Of a DNA stretch of 64,000 nucleotides, positions 1 through 8,463 are shown piece by piece. The notes below the pieces were generated by a model. The model saw only the letters and a list, made by a program, of their open reading frames with translations. It had not been told where the DNA came from and made no database searches. The DNA lies in contig NZ_CP048209.1 in assembly GCF_010119935.1 (NCBI RefSeq), forward strand, positions 5,435,501-5,499,500, in the 5' to 3' direction. Position 1 is the stretch's first letter; each line of letters begins with the position of its first letter. Position numbers and translations under genes: made by a program. The stretch comes from Paenibacillus lycopersici (lineage in GTDB: Bacteria; Bacillota; Bacilli; Paenibacillales; Paenibacillaceae).

Positions 1-509
1 TTGCCGAACACGAACTCTTTGATGGATACGAATTTCCATGCGCGCTTGAACAGCTCCGGCATGTCGTGCCGCAGCCACATCAGCTTCGTAATCGGCGACA
101 TCGGATGGATCGGCGTTCCCGTCCGCCGATAGAGCGCATGGCCGTTCATGTCGTTCTTCAGCTTGGCCGCCCAGCCTTCGCTGCGGTTGTCCGCCCACGT
201 CAAACAATGCATAAGCGGCCTGTCCGCCGCGTCGATCGGAATGACGCTGTGCATGGCCGAGCTGAACGATGCCAGCAGCACCGCGCCCGCTTCGATGCCT
301 GCTGCCGCCACCGCTTGCTTGACCGTCGAGACGACCGCCGCGAATATAAGCTCCGGATCCTGCTCCGCGACTGCCGGCGTCGGCGTATAGAGCGGATAGC
401 CCTCATGCGCGGTTGCAACGACCTCCCCGTTCTCGCGGAACAGCACCGACTTCGTGCTAGTCGTTCCGATATCGATGCCGATCATATATGTAGCCTGCTG
501 ATGATTCAT
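1..509 (-). CDS. gntK: Gluconokinase (FGGY family), 3' part cut by window edge
   Basis: Translating the minus strand from the ATG at 509 gives 169 residues before the window ends. The start of an FGGY sugar kinase is clear: phosphate-binding motif DIGTTSTK at residues 13-20, then GYPLYTPTP, a SSAMHS motif, a TWADNRS motif and YRRTGTPIHPMSP. The last two are typical of gluconate kinases rather than xylulo- or glycerol kinases. Such enzymes phosphorylate gluconate to 6-phosphogluconate in the cytoplasm. A purine-rich ribosome site (GGAGAAAGAAGG) precedes the ATG. The gene lies 49 bp downstream of the alkylation-repair gene on the same strand and may share its transcript. The catalytic C-terminal half is outside the window. 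Confidence 0.85.
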   Translation of the reverse strand, partial: MNHQQATYMIGIDIGTTSTKSVLFRENGEVVATAHEGYPLYTPTPAVAEQDPELIFAAVVSTVKQAVAAAGIEAGAVLLASFSSAMHSVIPIDAADRPLMHCLTWADNRSEGWAAKLKNDMNGHALYRRTGTPIHPMSPITKLMWLRHDMPELFKRAWKFVSIKEFVFG

Positions 510-558
510 TCCCGAATGTACCTTCTTTCTCCAATCCTGTACTGCCCGCATGGATCGC

Positions 559-1269
559 CTAGCAGATGCAGGTTTTGCGTTTATGTCCTCGTTTGCCCAT
601 CGCGGCCATCTTGGCGATGTAATCGCTTGCGACCGGCACTTTGCAGGCCGTATTGCCGACCTTGACGCGCACTTTGCCGATCGCGGCCGCGGCGGCCAGC
701 GCGTCCTCGTACAACGCCTCCACGTAACCGCCTGCCGAGATAATGAACATGTTCATGGCGTAACGGACGCGATCGCGGGGTTCCCCGTGGATACGTTCGG
801 CCGCTTCGCGCAGCAGGGCGCGCAGCTCCTCGACAGCCAACTGCCCGTCCGGCGCAATCGAGAGCAAATTCGCATACGTGCTCCAGCCGCAAGCCGCGAC
901 CAGCTCTTGCGGAGAGGCCATCCATTCCAGAGCCAGCTCCCTGCCGTACCGGCTTTCCGCCGCCAGCCCGGCGACGGTCGTTTCCGCCAGCAAGTACCAG
1001 TTCGCGCGGTTCGCCCAATCCCGCAGCCGCTCCGGCGGCAGCGAGGCGGGATCGACCGTCAGGCCGGCCAAATACATCGCGTCGCTCACGCCGGATTCAT
1101 AGAGCGCGGCCGCAAGCGCCTGATCCTTCTTCACCGCTTTGACCAGCTTCTTCAAATCGCCGATCTTCACGCCGAAGAGCGGCTCCCGCGCGCCGTGGTT
1201 CATGAACGTCCGCTTCGTCTGCTCGGAACCCATGCTTTCCAGCTGCCGCATGACGTCTTCGTAAGTCAT
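559..1269 (-). CDS. DNA alkylation repair protein, AlkD-like HEAT-repeat family
   Basis: 236 residues beginning MTYEDVMRQLESMGSEQTKR, typical of the COG4912 alkylation-repair family. These proteins wrap damaged DNA in a curved stack of HEAT-like helices and excise alkylated bases. Trp residues occur in RDWANRANW and CGWSTYANL, the regions that supply the aromatic pocket in AlkD, but I could not align the catalytic Asp with certainty. The tail is basic and ends KRKTCIC. The reading frame stays open upstream to 1605, but MTYED is the family's usual N-terminus and an AAGGCGGTG ribosome site lies just upstream. The gluconokinase gene follows after 49 bp. Confidence 0.82.
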   Translation of the reverse strand: MTYEDVMRQLESMGSEQTKRTFMNHGAREPLFGVKIGDLKKLVKAVKKDQALAAALYESGVSDAMYLAGLTVDPASLPPERLRDWANRANWYLLAETTVAGLAAESRYGRELALEWMASPQELVAACGWSTYANLLSIAPDGQLAVEELRALLREAAERIHGEPRDRVRYAMNMFIISAGGYVEALYEDALAAAAAIGKVRVKVGNTACKVPVASDYIAKMAAMGKRGHKRKTCIC

Positions 1270-1373
1270 CGCCAATATGCACCGCCTTCCCGGATGGCAA
1301 GCACCCGTTATGCTTTCGTTCTCGCATCGGTTTATTCCATTACTATAGCATGATTGCCGGCCGTTCTCACGCA

Positions 1374-1410
1374 GCAAGCGCCGCGCTGCATGCTGCAGCG
1401 CGGCGCTTGC
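1374..1410 (-). terminator. Perfect 17-bp stem terminator after the MFS gene
   Basis: Arms 1374-1390 and 1394-1410 pair without mismatch around a 3-nt loop. The hairpin lies 20 bp past the stop codon of the MFS gene on the minus strand. No strong T-run follows, so termination strength is uncertain. Confidence 0.6.
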
Positions 1411-1430
1411 TCCTTGCCTGGTCCGGACGG

Positions 1431-2747
1431 TTAGCTGCCGATGCCCTTCTCTTCCAGCCCCGGCGATGGAGGGATCGCCGGGGCGGCCCTGAGCACGAAC
1501 GGCCCGACCGCCGCCGTGAGCACGAGCAGGCCGATGCCGATGAACGCGGACACGCCGTAGCTCTGCAGCCAGTACGCGCCGTCCTCGATCTGCTTGTAGA
1601 TCCATCCGCCGAGCAGCGGACCGATGAAGCCCGTCATGCCTGTTAAGGCGGAGAATACCGCCACGTACATCGGACGATCGGATTTCGGCGTATCGCCGAT
1701 AATGAAGTTGAAGATGAGCAAATTATAACCGCCGAGCCCGACGCCGAGCGTGACGTTCACGATCACGAGCACGAGGATGACCGGCAAGATCGCGATGCCC
1801 GCCCAGAGGACGCAGGAAGCCGCGATAATCGGCAGCGTCCAGAGCAGCAGCGTGCGGGTCGCGTATCTCGCGTTCATAGTGCCCCAGTAATAATAGCTGA
1901 ACATCGTCACGACCATTTGAACCGTCGTGATGACGGTAATCCATTGCTTGCTCAGCCGCAGCGTTTCCAGCATGACGTACGAGAACAGCGGCACGGCGAT
2001 ATTCTGCAGCAGAATGAATGCGGCGATGAATACCGTCGCCTTCATATATACGACATCCCGGAGCGGTTTACCGAACAGCGCGGCGGAGCTTGACGCGGCC
2101 GACCGTTCGAACGGCAGATTCGGATACCGCAGCAGCTCGACCGCGTTCCAGACCGTGCATGCCGCGCTTACGGCATAGAGAAGGACGAAGCCGGTCCGCT
2201 CATCCAGCTGCTCGAGAATCTGCCCGCCGATCAGCAGGGATACGCTCGCCACCGCCCAATGGATCGTATTGCGAATGCCGAAATATCGGCCCCGTACCTG
2301 CGCGGGCACCATGTCCGCGATGATCGACGTCCAGAATACCGAGCTCGTTGAAGCGCAGACGAAAGACAGCAGGAACATGCCGATGAACACGTCGACCCGA
2401 AGCGACGCCGTAACGAAGAACGGAATAAGTCCCGTTGCGATCCAGATCGTCCGGTGCGTGATGGCGAATACGGCCAGCAGCAGGCGCCTGTTCGTAAACC
2501 GCTGAATGTAGAAGGCGGCGACGAGCTGCACGAGGTTCGCCAGCGCCGGAATCGCGACGACGAGCCCGACGTCCGACGCCGTTCCTCCGAGATAGACGAC
2601 ATAGATCGTAAGGATGGGCCCGCCCAGCAAGTTCGCGATGATATTGGCCGGAATGCCTTCCGTAATGGAAGTCAGCAGCCCCCTTCGCTGATCGGATAAA
2701 TGTTTGCGGCGAAACACCGACATCACGTGATTCCAAAATGACAACAT
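1431..2747 (-). CDS. MFS-type multidrug or solute transporter
   Basis: 438 residues with about twelve hydrophobic membrane segments and the layout of the major facilitator superfamily. A cytoplasmic VRGRYFGIRN motif around residue 150 resembles loop motifs of MFS drug exporters. The substrate cannot be read from the sequence. The ATG at 2747 sits only 2 nt from an AGAGG ribosome site, so the true start may be the TTG at codon 2 or the ATG at codon 9 (MSVFRRK). It is a single gene between a terminator downstream and a short hexamer repeat (2819-2848) upstream. Confidence 0.82.
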   Translation of the reverse strand: MLSFWNHVMSVFRRKHLSDQRRGLLTSITEGIPANIIANLLGGPILTIYVVYLGGTASDVGLVVAIPALANLVQLVAAFYIQRFTNRRLLLAVFAITHRTIWIATGLIPFFVTASLRVDVFIGMFLLSFVCASTSSVFWTSIIADMVPAQVRGRYFGIRNTIHWAVASVSLLIGGQILEQLDERTGFVLLYAVSAACTVWNAVELLRYPNLPFERSAASSSAALFGKPLRDVVYMKATVFIAAFILLQNIAVPLFSYVMLETLRLSKQWITVITTVQMVVTMFSYYYWGTMNARYATRTLLLWTLPIIAASCVLWAGIAILPVILVLVIVNVTLGVGLGGYNLLIFNFIIGDTPKSDRPMYVAVFSALTGMTGFIGPLLGGWIYKQIEDGAYWLQSYGVSAFIGIGLLVLTAAVGPFVLRAAPAIPPSPGLEEKGIGS

Positions 2748-2818
2748 GACCTCTTCTTCCAGCTCCCCGTAGTATCTCTGGATGTCTGCATCGATCTCTA
2801 TCCGTGTATTTCGCTATG

Positions 2819-2848
2819 ATTCTCTATCTCTATCTCTATCTCTATCTC
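2819..2848. repeat. Hexanucleotide tandem repeat (TATCTC)n
   Basis: Four uninterrupted TATCTC units at 2825-2848, preceded by a near-copy at 2819-2824. The tract lies between pepA and the MFS gene, about 75-100 bp upstream of the MFS start, where a promoter would be expected. No good -35/-10 pair is visible around it. Confidence 0.85.
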
Positions 2849-2882
2849 GATTTCTGTCTACCAGAGAAAGCAGCGCTTCCCG

Positions 2883-4466
2883 TCAAGCGCCGTCCAGGCC
2901 GCCGGCCAGCAGCTCGCCCAGCGTCCGCACCATGACGCCCGTTCCGCCCTTGGCTTCCCAAGACCGGTCCCGCTCCAGCCAGGCCGTGCCCGCAATGTCC
3001 AAGTGCACCCACGGCTTATCCTCCGCGAAGGCGCCGATGAACAATCCGCCGATGCTGGCCGCGCCGTAGCGGCCGGCGCCGTTCTTCATGTCCGCCGCCT
3101 CGCTGTCCAGCTGCCGGCGGAATTCCGCGTACGGCGGCAGAGGCCATATCCGCTCGCCCGCCAGCTTGGAGGCCGCGATGACCTGCTGCTGCAGCGCTTC
3201 GTCGTTCGTCACCGAGCCCGTCGCCAAGCTGCCGAGCAGGACGAGGACGGCCCCGGTCAGCGTCGCGACGTCGATGAGCTTCGTCGCGCCGCCGCGGATC
3301 GCCGTCGTGAGCCCGTCGGCCAGCACGAGCCTGCCCTCCGCGTCCGTGTTGACGATCTCCACCGTCGTGCCGTTCATCATCGTCAGCACGTCGCCGGGCT
3401 TGTAGGCGCGGTCCGACGGCATATTCTCCGCCGTCGGAATGACGAAGACGGCGTTGCAGCGCGGCTTCAGCTCGCCGAAAATCTTCACCAGGCCGAGCAC
3501 CGCCGCCGCGCCGCCCATGTCCGATATCATCTCTTCCATGCCGGGGCCTTTCTTAAGCGAGATGCCGCCGGTATCGAACGTGATGCCTTTGCCGACGATG
3601 CCCCATCTGTCCGCGTCGTCCGGATTGCCTTCATAGCGAATGACGATCATGCGCGGCGGATGGACGCTCCCCTTGCCGACGCCGATCAAGCCACCCATGC
3701 CCTGCGCTTCCGCGGCGGTCTCGTCGATGATCTCGCAGTCGAAGCCGCAGCCGGCAGCGAGCCGCTGCGCTTCGTCCGCCAGCTGCGCGGGAACGAGCGC
3801 GTTGGCCGGCAAGTTTGTCAGATCCCGGGCATACATGACGGCTTCCGCGAATACGGTGCCGCGGCGGATGCCGGCTTCCCACTCCGCCGCCGCCGCAGCT
3901 GCCGCCTCGTCGTCCGATAACGCGGCCGTCTGCTCGAAGGCGACGGACGCGACAAGCGGTTGCCGGCGCGCGTCGGCCCGCTTCGCCGTCTTGCGCGCGT
4001 GCAGTCCGAGCAGGTACCCTTCCGTCAATGCCTGCGCGGCTTGCTTCAACGTAAACGCTTGCGCAGGCAACGATTGCGTGCCCTCCGCGGCCTCCGGCAC
4101 TGAGCCGGACAGGCATGCCGGCAGCAGCTGCTTCACCGCAGCCGCCTTCAATCGCTTCGCGGCCTTCGCCGCCGCGGCCGCCGCATCGCGCAATCCGTCC
4201 GTCGTCAAGCATTCCGGCGGATCGATGCCGACGTAGACGACATGCGCGGCCGGATACAGGCCGAGCGTCGGCAGCACGAGCGTCTCCTTGGGCTCGGCCT
4301 TGAACAGCTCTTTGGCCGCATGCTGCCTCATCGCTTCGTCCAGCGCGTCGTGAATCCACGGCCCGCCGCCGTTCAACTCCAGCTTGCTAACGAACGCCAC
4401 GACGACATCGAATCCGTCGGCCGGCGCATCGTTCGCGCCTGGCCCGTATGTAAATTGAATGCCCAT
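2883..4466 (-). CDS. pepA: Leucyl aminopeptidase (M17)
   Basis: 527 residues from the chosen start. The C-terminal half holds the M17 dimetal centre: KGITFDTGGISLK (Lys and Asp ligands), SDMGGAAAV, and the signature NTDAEGRLVLADG with its Asp/Glu ligands and Arg. The N-terminal domain (about 1-180) is the variable, alanine-rich M17 domain. These cytosolic hexamers release N-terminal amino acids from peptides. The frame begins with an ATG directly abutting GGAGG, which is too close to be used. The ATG four codons later (MGIQFTYG) at 4466 is 12 nt away and is taken as the start. Length fits the family. Confidence 0.93.
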   Translation of the reverse strand: MGIQFTYGPGANDAPADGFDVVVAFVSKLELNGGGPWIHDALDEAMRQHAAKELFKAEPKETLVLPTLGLYPAAHVVYVGIDPPECLTTDGLRDAAAAAAKAAKRLKAAAVKQLLPACLSGSVPEAAEGTQSLPAQAFTLKQAAQALTEGYLLGLHARKTAKRADARRQPLVASVAFEQTAALSDDEAAAAAAAEWEAGIRRGTVFAEAVMYARDLTNLPANALVPAQLADEAQRLAAGCGFDCEIIDETAAEAQGMGGLIGVGKGSVHPPRMIVIRYEGNPDDADRWGIVGKGITFDTGGISLKKGPGMEEMISDMGGAAAVLGLVKIFGELKPRCNAVFVIPTAENMPSDRAYKPGDVLTMMNGTTVEIVNTDAEGRLVLADGLTTAIRGGATKLIDVATLTGAVLVLLGSLATGSVTNDEALQQQVIAASKLAGERIWPLPPYAEFRRQLDSEAADMKNGAGRYGAASIGGLFIGAFAEDKPWVHLDIAGTAWLERDRSWEAKGGTGVMVRTLGELLAGGLDGA

Positions 4467-4526
4467 TCGAATGAACATCCTCCAATCCGTTCGCTATTCT
4501 AATCAACCGCCCGTAACAGCGCGAAA

Positions 4527-4545
4527 AACCGGGATTTCCCCGGTT
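4527..4545 (-). terminator. Hairpin terminator after the RsbU_N histidine kinase gene
   Basis: AACCGGG / CCCGGTT arms with a 5-nt loop, followed on the minus strand by a short T-run. It lies about 40 bp after the kinase stop codon and before pepA. Confidence 0.65.
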
Positions 4546-4585
4546 CCTCGCTAGGCTGGCCGGGTCTTAACCCGATTCTAATCGT

Positions 4586-5959
4586 TTATTCCGCCAATGG
4601 CAAATAGATCTTGAACTCCGTTCCTTCGCCGGCGTTGCTCGCCACGCGAATCTTGCCGCCATGATTCCGCACGATCCGGTAGCTGACCGACAGCCCGAGG
4701 CCCGTACCCGCCGCCTTCGTCGTGAAGAACGGGTCGAACAGCTTAGCTTGGGTCACGGGATCCATGCCATGGCCGTTGTCCCTGATCGTAATTTCGGCGT
4801 CGCGGCCGTCCCGCCGCGTGATAATGTCGATTCTGCCGCCCCGCTCGTCCTGCAGTTCGCCGATGGCATCCATCGCGTTGCGGACGATGTTGAGTACGAC
4901 CTGCTTGACCTGCTTGACGTCGATCGACACCGCGATTTCCTCATCGTACGTCTCGAATTGGATTTGACAGCCCTTCATCAGCGCCTCGCTGTCCGACAAG
5001 AGAATGACTTCCTTCAGCAAGTTGTTGATGCGCACCTTCTGCGTCATCGGCGCGGAAGGCTTCGAGGAATTCAGAAATTCATAGATAATGTCGTTGGCGC
5101 GATCGATTTCCGTCAGGATAATGCGCGAATATTCCTCCTTGCCCAGCAGGGTGAGGTGGGGCTGCAGCAGCTGTATGAAACCGCGGATCGACGTCAGCGG
5201 ATTGCGGATTTCGTGGGCGATCGAGGCTGCGATCTTCCCAAGCATCGCGAGCTTGTCGTTCTGGTAGGCCGACTGTTCGATCTGCTTGTATTCCGTCACG
5301 TCCTTCACGCTGAACAGGTAATCCCCGTCCAGCTGGTCGCCATACGTCACCGTTACGAGCAGCGTACGCCCGTTCGCATCCACGAATTCCAGGTATCGGC
5401 TTCGCCGGAGGAACGTCTCCTTGTACAGCCGCAGAATGATCCGTTTCGTGCTCTTCTTAAGCCGCCGGTGCGACAGCATATCGATAATATTGCAGCCGAT
5501 GAGCGTCGTGCGGGGAATGTCAAGGAGCTTGGCCATCTGTACGTTGATGAAGGACAGCATGCCGTCTCCGTCGAAAATCGCGATGCCGCTGTCCATATGC
5601 TGCAGCACGTTCTCGTATTTATTCTTGACCATCCGAAACGATCGGTGGGAGCGGAGCAGCATGTCCCGCATCTCGCTGAAGCGCTGCTCCGAGCTTTGCT
5701 CCGGCTGCACCCGGAACCGGAATGCGACCATGAGTTCGATCAGAAAAATAAACGAGCGGCTATACAGCCGCAGCGCTTCTTCCGAATCGACGTTTGCTAC
5801 TAGCGTTTGCATGGATTCATCGTGTACCGCGATAATATCCTCCGGATGGATATCCTGAAGCATCTTGCCGATTTCCGAAGCCTCGAATAGCGAAGCTTCA
5901 CTGCCGCTGCGCATGTACTCAGCGAGGGCAGGGAAATACCGCATGCGTATTGCCTGCAT
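4586..5959 (-). CDS. Histidine kinase with RsbU_N-like, PAS, HisKA and HATPase domains
   Basis: 457 residues, no signal peptide or membrane segment, so probably cytoplasmic. Residues about 8-85 match the pattern of the N-terminal domain of the phosphatase RsbU: SLFEASEIGKML, then HPEDIIAVHDESM, then a FLIELMVAF helix. In RsbU this domain is the docking site for RsbT. A PAS domain spans about 115-225, HisKA carries SIAHEIRNPLTSIRGF with phospho-acceptor His249, and the HATPase domain has the N-box (Asn361), DNGHG at 394-398 and GTGLGL at 418-423. All catalytic motifs are intact. It starts 3 bp after an RsbT-like gene with GAGGAG as ribosome site, so the two are co-translated. No response regulator is adjacent. 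Domain assignment of the kinase core is secure; the RsbU_N call is from pattern recognition. Confidence 0.88.
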   Translation of the reverse strand: MQAIRMRYFPALAEYMRSGSEASLFEASEIGKMLQDIHPEDIIAVHDESMQTLVANVDSEEALRLYSRSFIFLIELMVAFRFRVQPEQSSEQRFSEMRDMLLRSHRSFRMVKNKYENVLQHMDSGIAIFDGDGMLSFINVQMAKLLDIPRTTLIGCNIIDMLSHRRLKKSTKRIILRLYKETFLRRSRYLEFVDANGRTLLVTVTYGDQLDGDYLFSVKDVTEYKQIEQSAYQNDKLAMLGKIAASIAHEIRNPLTSIRGFIQLLQPHLTLLGKEEYSRIILTEIDRANDIIYEFLNSSKPSAPMTQKVRINNLLKEVILLSDSEALMKGCQIQFETYDEEIAVSIDVKQVKQVVLNIVRNAMDAIGELQDERGGRIDIITRRDGRDAEITIRDNGHGMDPVTQAKLFDPFFTTKAAGTGLGLSVSYRIVRNHGGKIRVASNAGEGTEFKIYLPLAE

Positions 5960-5962
5960 GTT

Positions 5963-6361
5963 TTACTCCTCTCCCGCCGCACAAATCGGTATATGAACGC
6001 GAAGCGGAGCGTGAACCCATTTATGAAAAGCAATCATAGTTCCTCGCGCCTGGTCGTAGCTGAGCTCGAACGAATCCGTCATCTTCTCCGTCCACTGCAG
6101 ATGAATGCGGCTTGGCCCCTTGAAATGATCGAATAATCTGACTTCTATTCCGCTAGCTTGGTCTCCCTTGAACAAGCTCACCGGGCGAATCGTCATATGT
6201 CCCTTAGCCGCGATCGCGATCAGCTTCAAGGCCAGCTCCGAAACGGTATACGCGATAACGGTTTGATCCACTAGACTGAAACCGATCGTTTTGGCGAGTT
6301 CCCTTCCTCTTTGACGTGCCAAGATCGCATCCGACTTCTCCTGAATATGGAACATTTCCAC
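5963..6361 (-). CDS. Degenerate RsbT-like protein (predicted pseudokinase)
   Basis: 132 residues. Residues 15-60 follow RsbT closely: ARQRGRELAKTIGF, then VDQTVIAYTVSELA, then KGHMTI. The parts needed for ATP binding are lost. The N-box Asn of the usual ELARN is Lys46, and the DxGxGI box is replaced by DHFKGP at 78-83, with no recognisable lid. In the Bacillus stressosome, RsbT is a switch kinase that is released and activates RsbU by binding its N-terminal domain. Here the partner would be the RsbU_N-like domain of the kinase encoded 3 bp downstream. The start is the GTG at 6361, preceded by GGAGG; an ATG two codons later (6355) is possible. Function is inferred, not shown. Confidence 0.75.
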   Translation of the reverse strand: MEMFHIQEKSDAILARQRGRELAKTIGFSLVDQTVIAYTVSELALKLIAIAAKGHMTIRPVSLFKGDQASGIEVRLFDHFKGPSRIHLQWTEKMTDSFELSYDQARGTMIAFHKWVHAPLRVHIPICAAGEE

Positions 6362-6425
6362 GTGTTAGCTCGCCTCCGCCCCTCAATATTTCCGTGCAGA
6401 TTCCGAGTTGAGTTCGCTTACAATA

Positions 6426-6455
6426 ATCATAGAAAAAACCACTAAAATATGTCAA
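6426..6455 (-). promoter_or_regulatory. Sigma-A type promoter of the RsbT-like/kinase operon
   Basis: On the minus strand TTGACA (6450-6455) and TATGAT (6426-6431) are separated by 18 bp, about 65 bp upstream of the GTG start. This would transcribe the two-gene operon separately from sigI-rsgI. Confidence 0.75.
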
Positions 6456-6492
6456 CAGGAGATACTGTCGAATAAACTCGATCAAATGTCAC

Positions 6493-6530
6493 AAAAAACG
6501 CAAGGAAAGGCGCCGCGATATCAGCGCCTT
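6493..6530 (-). terminator. Terminator after sigI-rsgI
   Basis: AAGGCGC / GCGCCTT arms (6507-6513, 6524-6530), with a six-T run at the far side on the minus strand (6493-6498). It separates rsgI from the next promoter. Confidence 0.7.
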
Positions 6531-6573
6531 ACCGGGTATAGGCTCAAAGTCCTTAGTGCAGCTCGAATGCCGG

Positions 6574-8463
6574 CTAATCCTTCTTTTTCTTGGACTTGCC
6601 ATTATCGCTGCCGTTGTCTTTACTGCTCTTGTTGTCTTTATTGCTTTTGTTCGTTTTATCGCTTTGGCTGTCTTTATAGCTTTGGTTATCTTTGTTGCTT
6701 TGGCTATCTTTGTTGCTTTGGCTGTCTTTATTGCCGTTGCCGGCCTTGACCGCGTTATTGCCTTGGCCGGCGCTGCCGGCTTTATTGCCGCCGTTGTCCC
6801 GGCCCGTGCCGCGATCGTCCCGATCTTCGCGTCCATTGCGTTCTTCGCGGTCTTCGCGGGTCGCAGCCTGCTTGTCTTCTCCGCGATTAACGCCGCTATG
6901 GCGGCTGTCGGAAGCGTTTTTCGCTTCGTCCTTGCCGCCTTGTAAGTGATTATCCGCGTCCTTAAGGCCGCCTTGGCTGCCGGAAGGGAAGAGAATCGTA
7001 TGCAATTGCTGCTGCGATGACGGCTTTGACTCCGGCTTCGCGCGGTTATCGTCACGCTTGTCATTGCCGCCGGAAGCGCCGCTTCCGCGTACGATAGAGC
7101 CGCTGTCATGCTGACCGCCGCTCTTGCCGCCTTGGGCATGACCGCCGCCGCTTCCGGACGATTGACCGCCCGCGCCGCTGGCGTTATGACCGCTCGAGCT
7201 GCCCTTGCTTTGACTGTACGGGCTCCCTTTTCCATTCCCGTTCCCGTTTCCCTTACCGTTGCTCTTGCCGATGGCGCTGCCGCCATTCCCCTTGCTCTTG
7301 CCATTACCATTGCCATTACCATTGCCTTTTGCTTGGCTTTGGTCCAGGCTGCCTGAAGGCCAGCCTTTCATGATATTGCCCGGGGAATGATTGCCGATGT
7401 TGATAATGCCGCCTTGCTGGAGGATTTGATTCGGGTCTGGCCCCTTCTTATCCTCAGCCTTTTTATTATTGTTCCAGTTCCCATTGCCGTTTCCGTTTCG
7501 ATTGTCGTTCCCGTTCCCATTGCCGCGCTTGGCTTGTTCCTTCTTCGCCAATCCTTCAAGCTGCTGCTTCAGCTTCACCCGCTGCGCTTCCTTCTCCGCT
7601 TCCTTCGAGGCGGGCGGATTGACCGGCTGCGGCTTGACGGTTTGCGGTTTCGCCGTATCGGCTGCCGGCGGCTTGGAGCCCTTGGCCCGCTGATCGTTCA
7701 TAACCGCCGCGACCCCGCCCATCGGTTTCGCCGCTTGATGAATGGACTCGCGCTTCAGCTCCTTGATCGAAATCTGGTAGCCCTGCTCTTTGGCCATTAA
7801 GTAAAAGGCCATTTTGCCGGATGAGATGCCCGCCTGCTTCGCTTCCTCCCGAACTTCCTTCGGGGCGGACAGCGTCGTCACGTCGACCTCGAGCTTGCGG
7901 CCCTTCTCGGTCTTCGCGAGCGACTTGCGGACTGCGCTGTCCATTTGCGCCGTAAGGCTGATTTCTTGGGCCGGCTTCACATTGTCGCCGACGGCCACGC
8001 TCGTAATAACGACATCGCCTTCGCCGCTGTTCAAGTATGGTCCCGCGCTAATCCGGTCCATGATCGCCTCCGTGACCTTCTGAAGCGGCTTCCCTTTGAA
8101 GCTCAGTCCTTCCGTGACATCCTTGCCGTCCGTATTGATCGGATGCAGCTCCTCCACCCGTTCGTTCTTGTCGATGCCGAGCTCGATGCTTGGATTGACG
8201 TCCATGGTCACATAAGCGACGACGGGAGAAGCATGCGAGAAGCGCTGCGCAATGAACGGCGCGAACAGGAAGAGCATAACCGCCGCGGCGCCGATGCTGA
8301 AGCTGTACAGCTTGCGCGGCCGCTGCAGCCGCCGCTGCTCCTGGAAGGCGAATTCTTCGCCGATTTCGGGCTTGAGCGCCGTGCGCACTTTTCGGAATTG
8401 ACCATCCGGCGTTAATACGATGACATGCTTGCTGCCGGTTTCCATGACGATCCCACGGCTCAT
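6574..8463 (-). CDS. rsgI: RsgI-like anti-sigma-I factor with disordered repeat tail
   Basis: 629 residues. Residues 1-50 form the cytoplasmic RsgI_N domain that binds SigI. One membrane helix covers about 53-71, followed by the conserved outer domain with TMDVNPSIELGID. From about residue 260 the outer part is low-complexity: Gly-Asn-Gly-Lys stretches, then Ser/Asn/Lys/Asp repeats such as NKDSQS, ending in KSKKKKD. Clostridial RsgI proteins often carry carbohydrate-binding modules at this end; none is visible here. The start overlaps the sigI stop by 4 bp (ATGA), indicating translational coupling. The tail is built from short DNA repeats, so its length may vary between strains. Confidence 0.9.
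   Translation of the reverse strand: MSRGIVMETGSKHVIVLTPDGQFRKVRTALKPEIGEEFAFQEQRRLQRPRKLYSFSIGAAAVMLFLFAPFIAQRFSHASPVVAYVTMDVNPSIELGIDKNERVEELHPINTDGKDVTEGLSFKGKPLQKVTEAIMDRISAGPYLNSGEGDVVITSVAVGDNVKPAQEISLTAQMDSAVRKSLAKTEKGRKLEVDVTTLSAPKEVREEAKQAGISSGKMAFYLMAKEQGYQISIKELKRESIHQAAKPMGGVAAVMNDQRAKGSKPPAADTAKPQTVKPQPVNPPASKEAEKEAQRVKLKQQLEGLAKKEQAKRGNGNGNDNRNGNGNGNWNNNKKAEDKKGPDPNQILQQGGIINIGNHSPGNIMKGWPSGSLDQSQAKGNGNGNGNGKSKGNGGSAIGKSNGKGNGNGNGKGSPYSQSKGSSSGHNASGAGGQSSGSGGGHAQGGKSGGQHDSGSIVRGSGASGGNDKRDDNRAKPESKPSSQQQLHTILFPSGSQGGLKDADNHLQGGKDEAKNASDSRHSGVNRGEDKQAATREDREERNGREDRDDRGTGRDNGGNKAGSAGQGNNAVKAGNGNKDSQSNKDSQSNKDNQSYKDSQSDKTNKSNKDNKSSKDNGSDNGKSKKKKD

Noticed and set aside
1270-1605. 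N-terminal extension of the AlkD-like protein
   Set aside because: It runs through the MFS terminator hairpin and the 3' end of the MFS gene; the family begins at MTYED.
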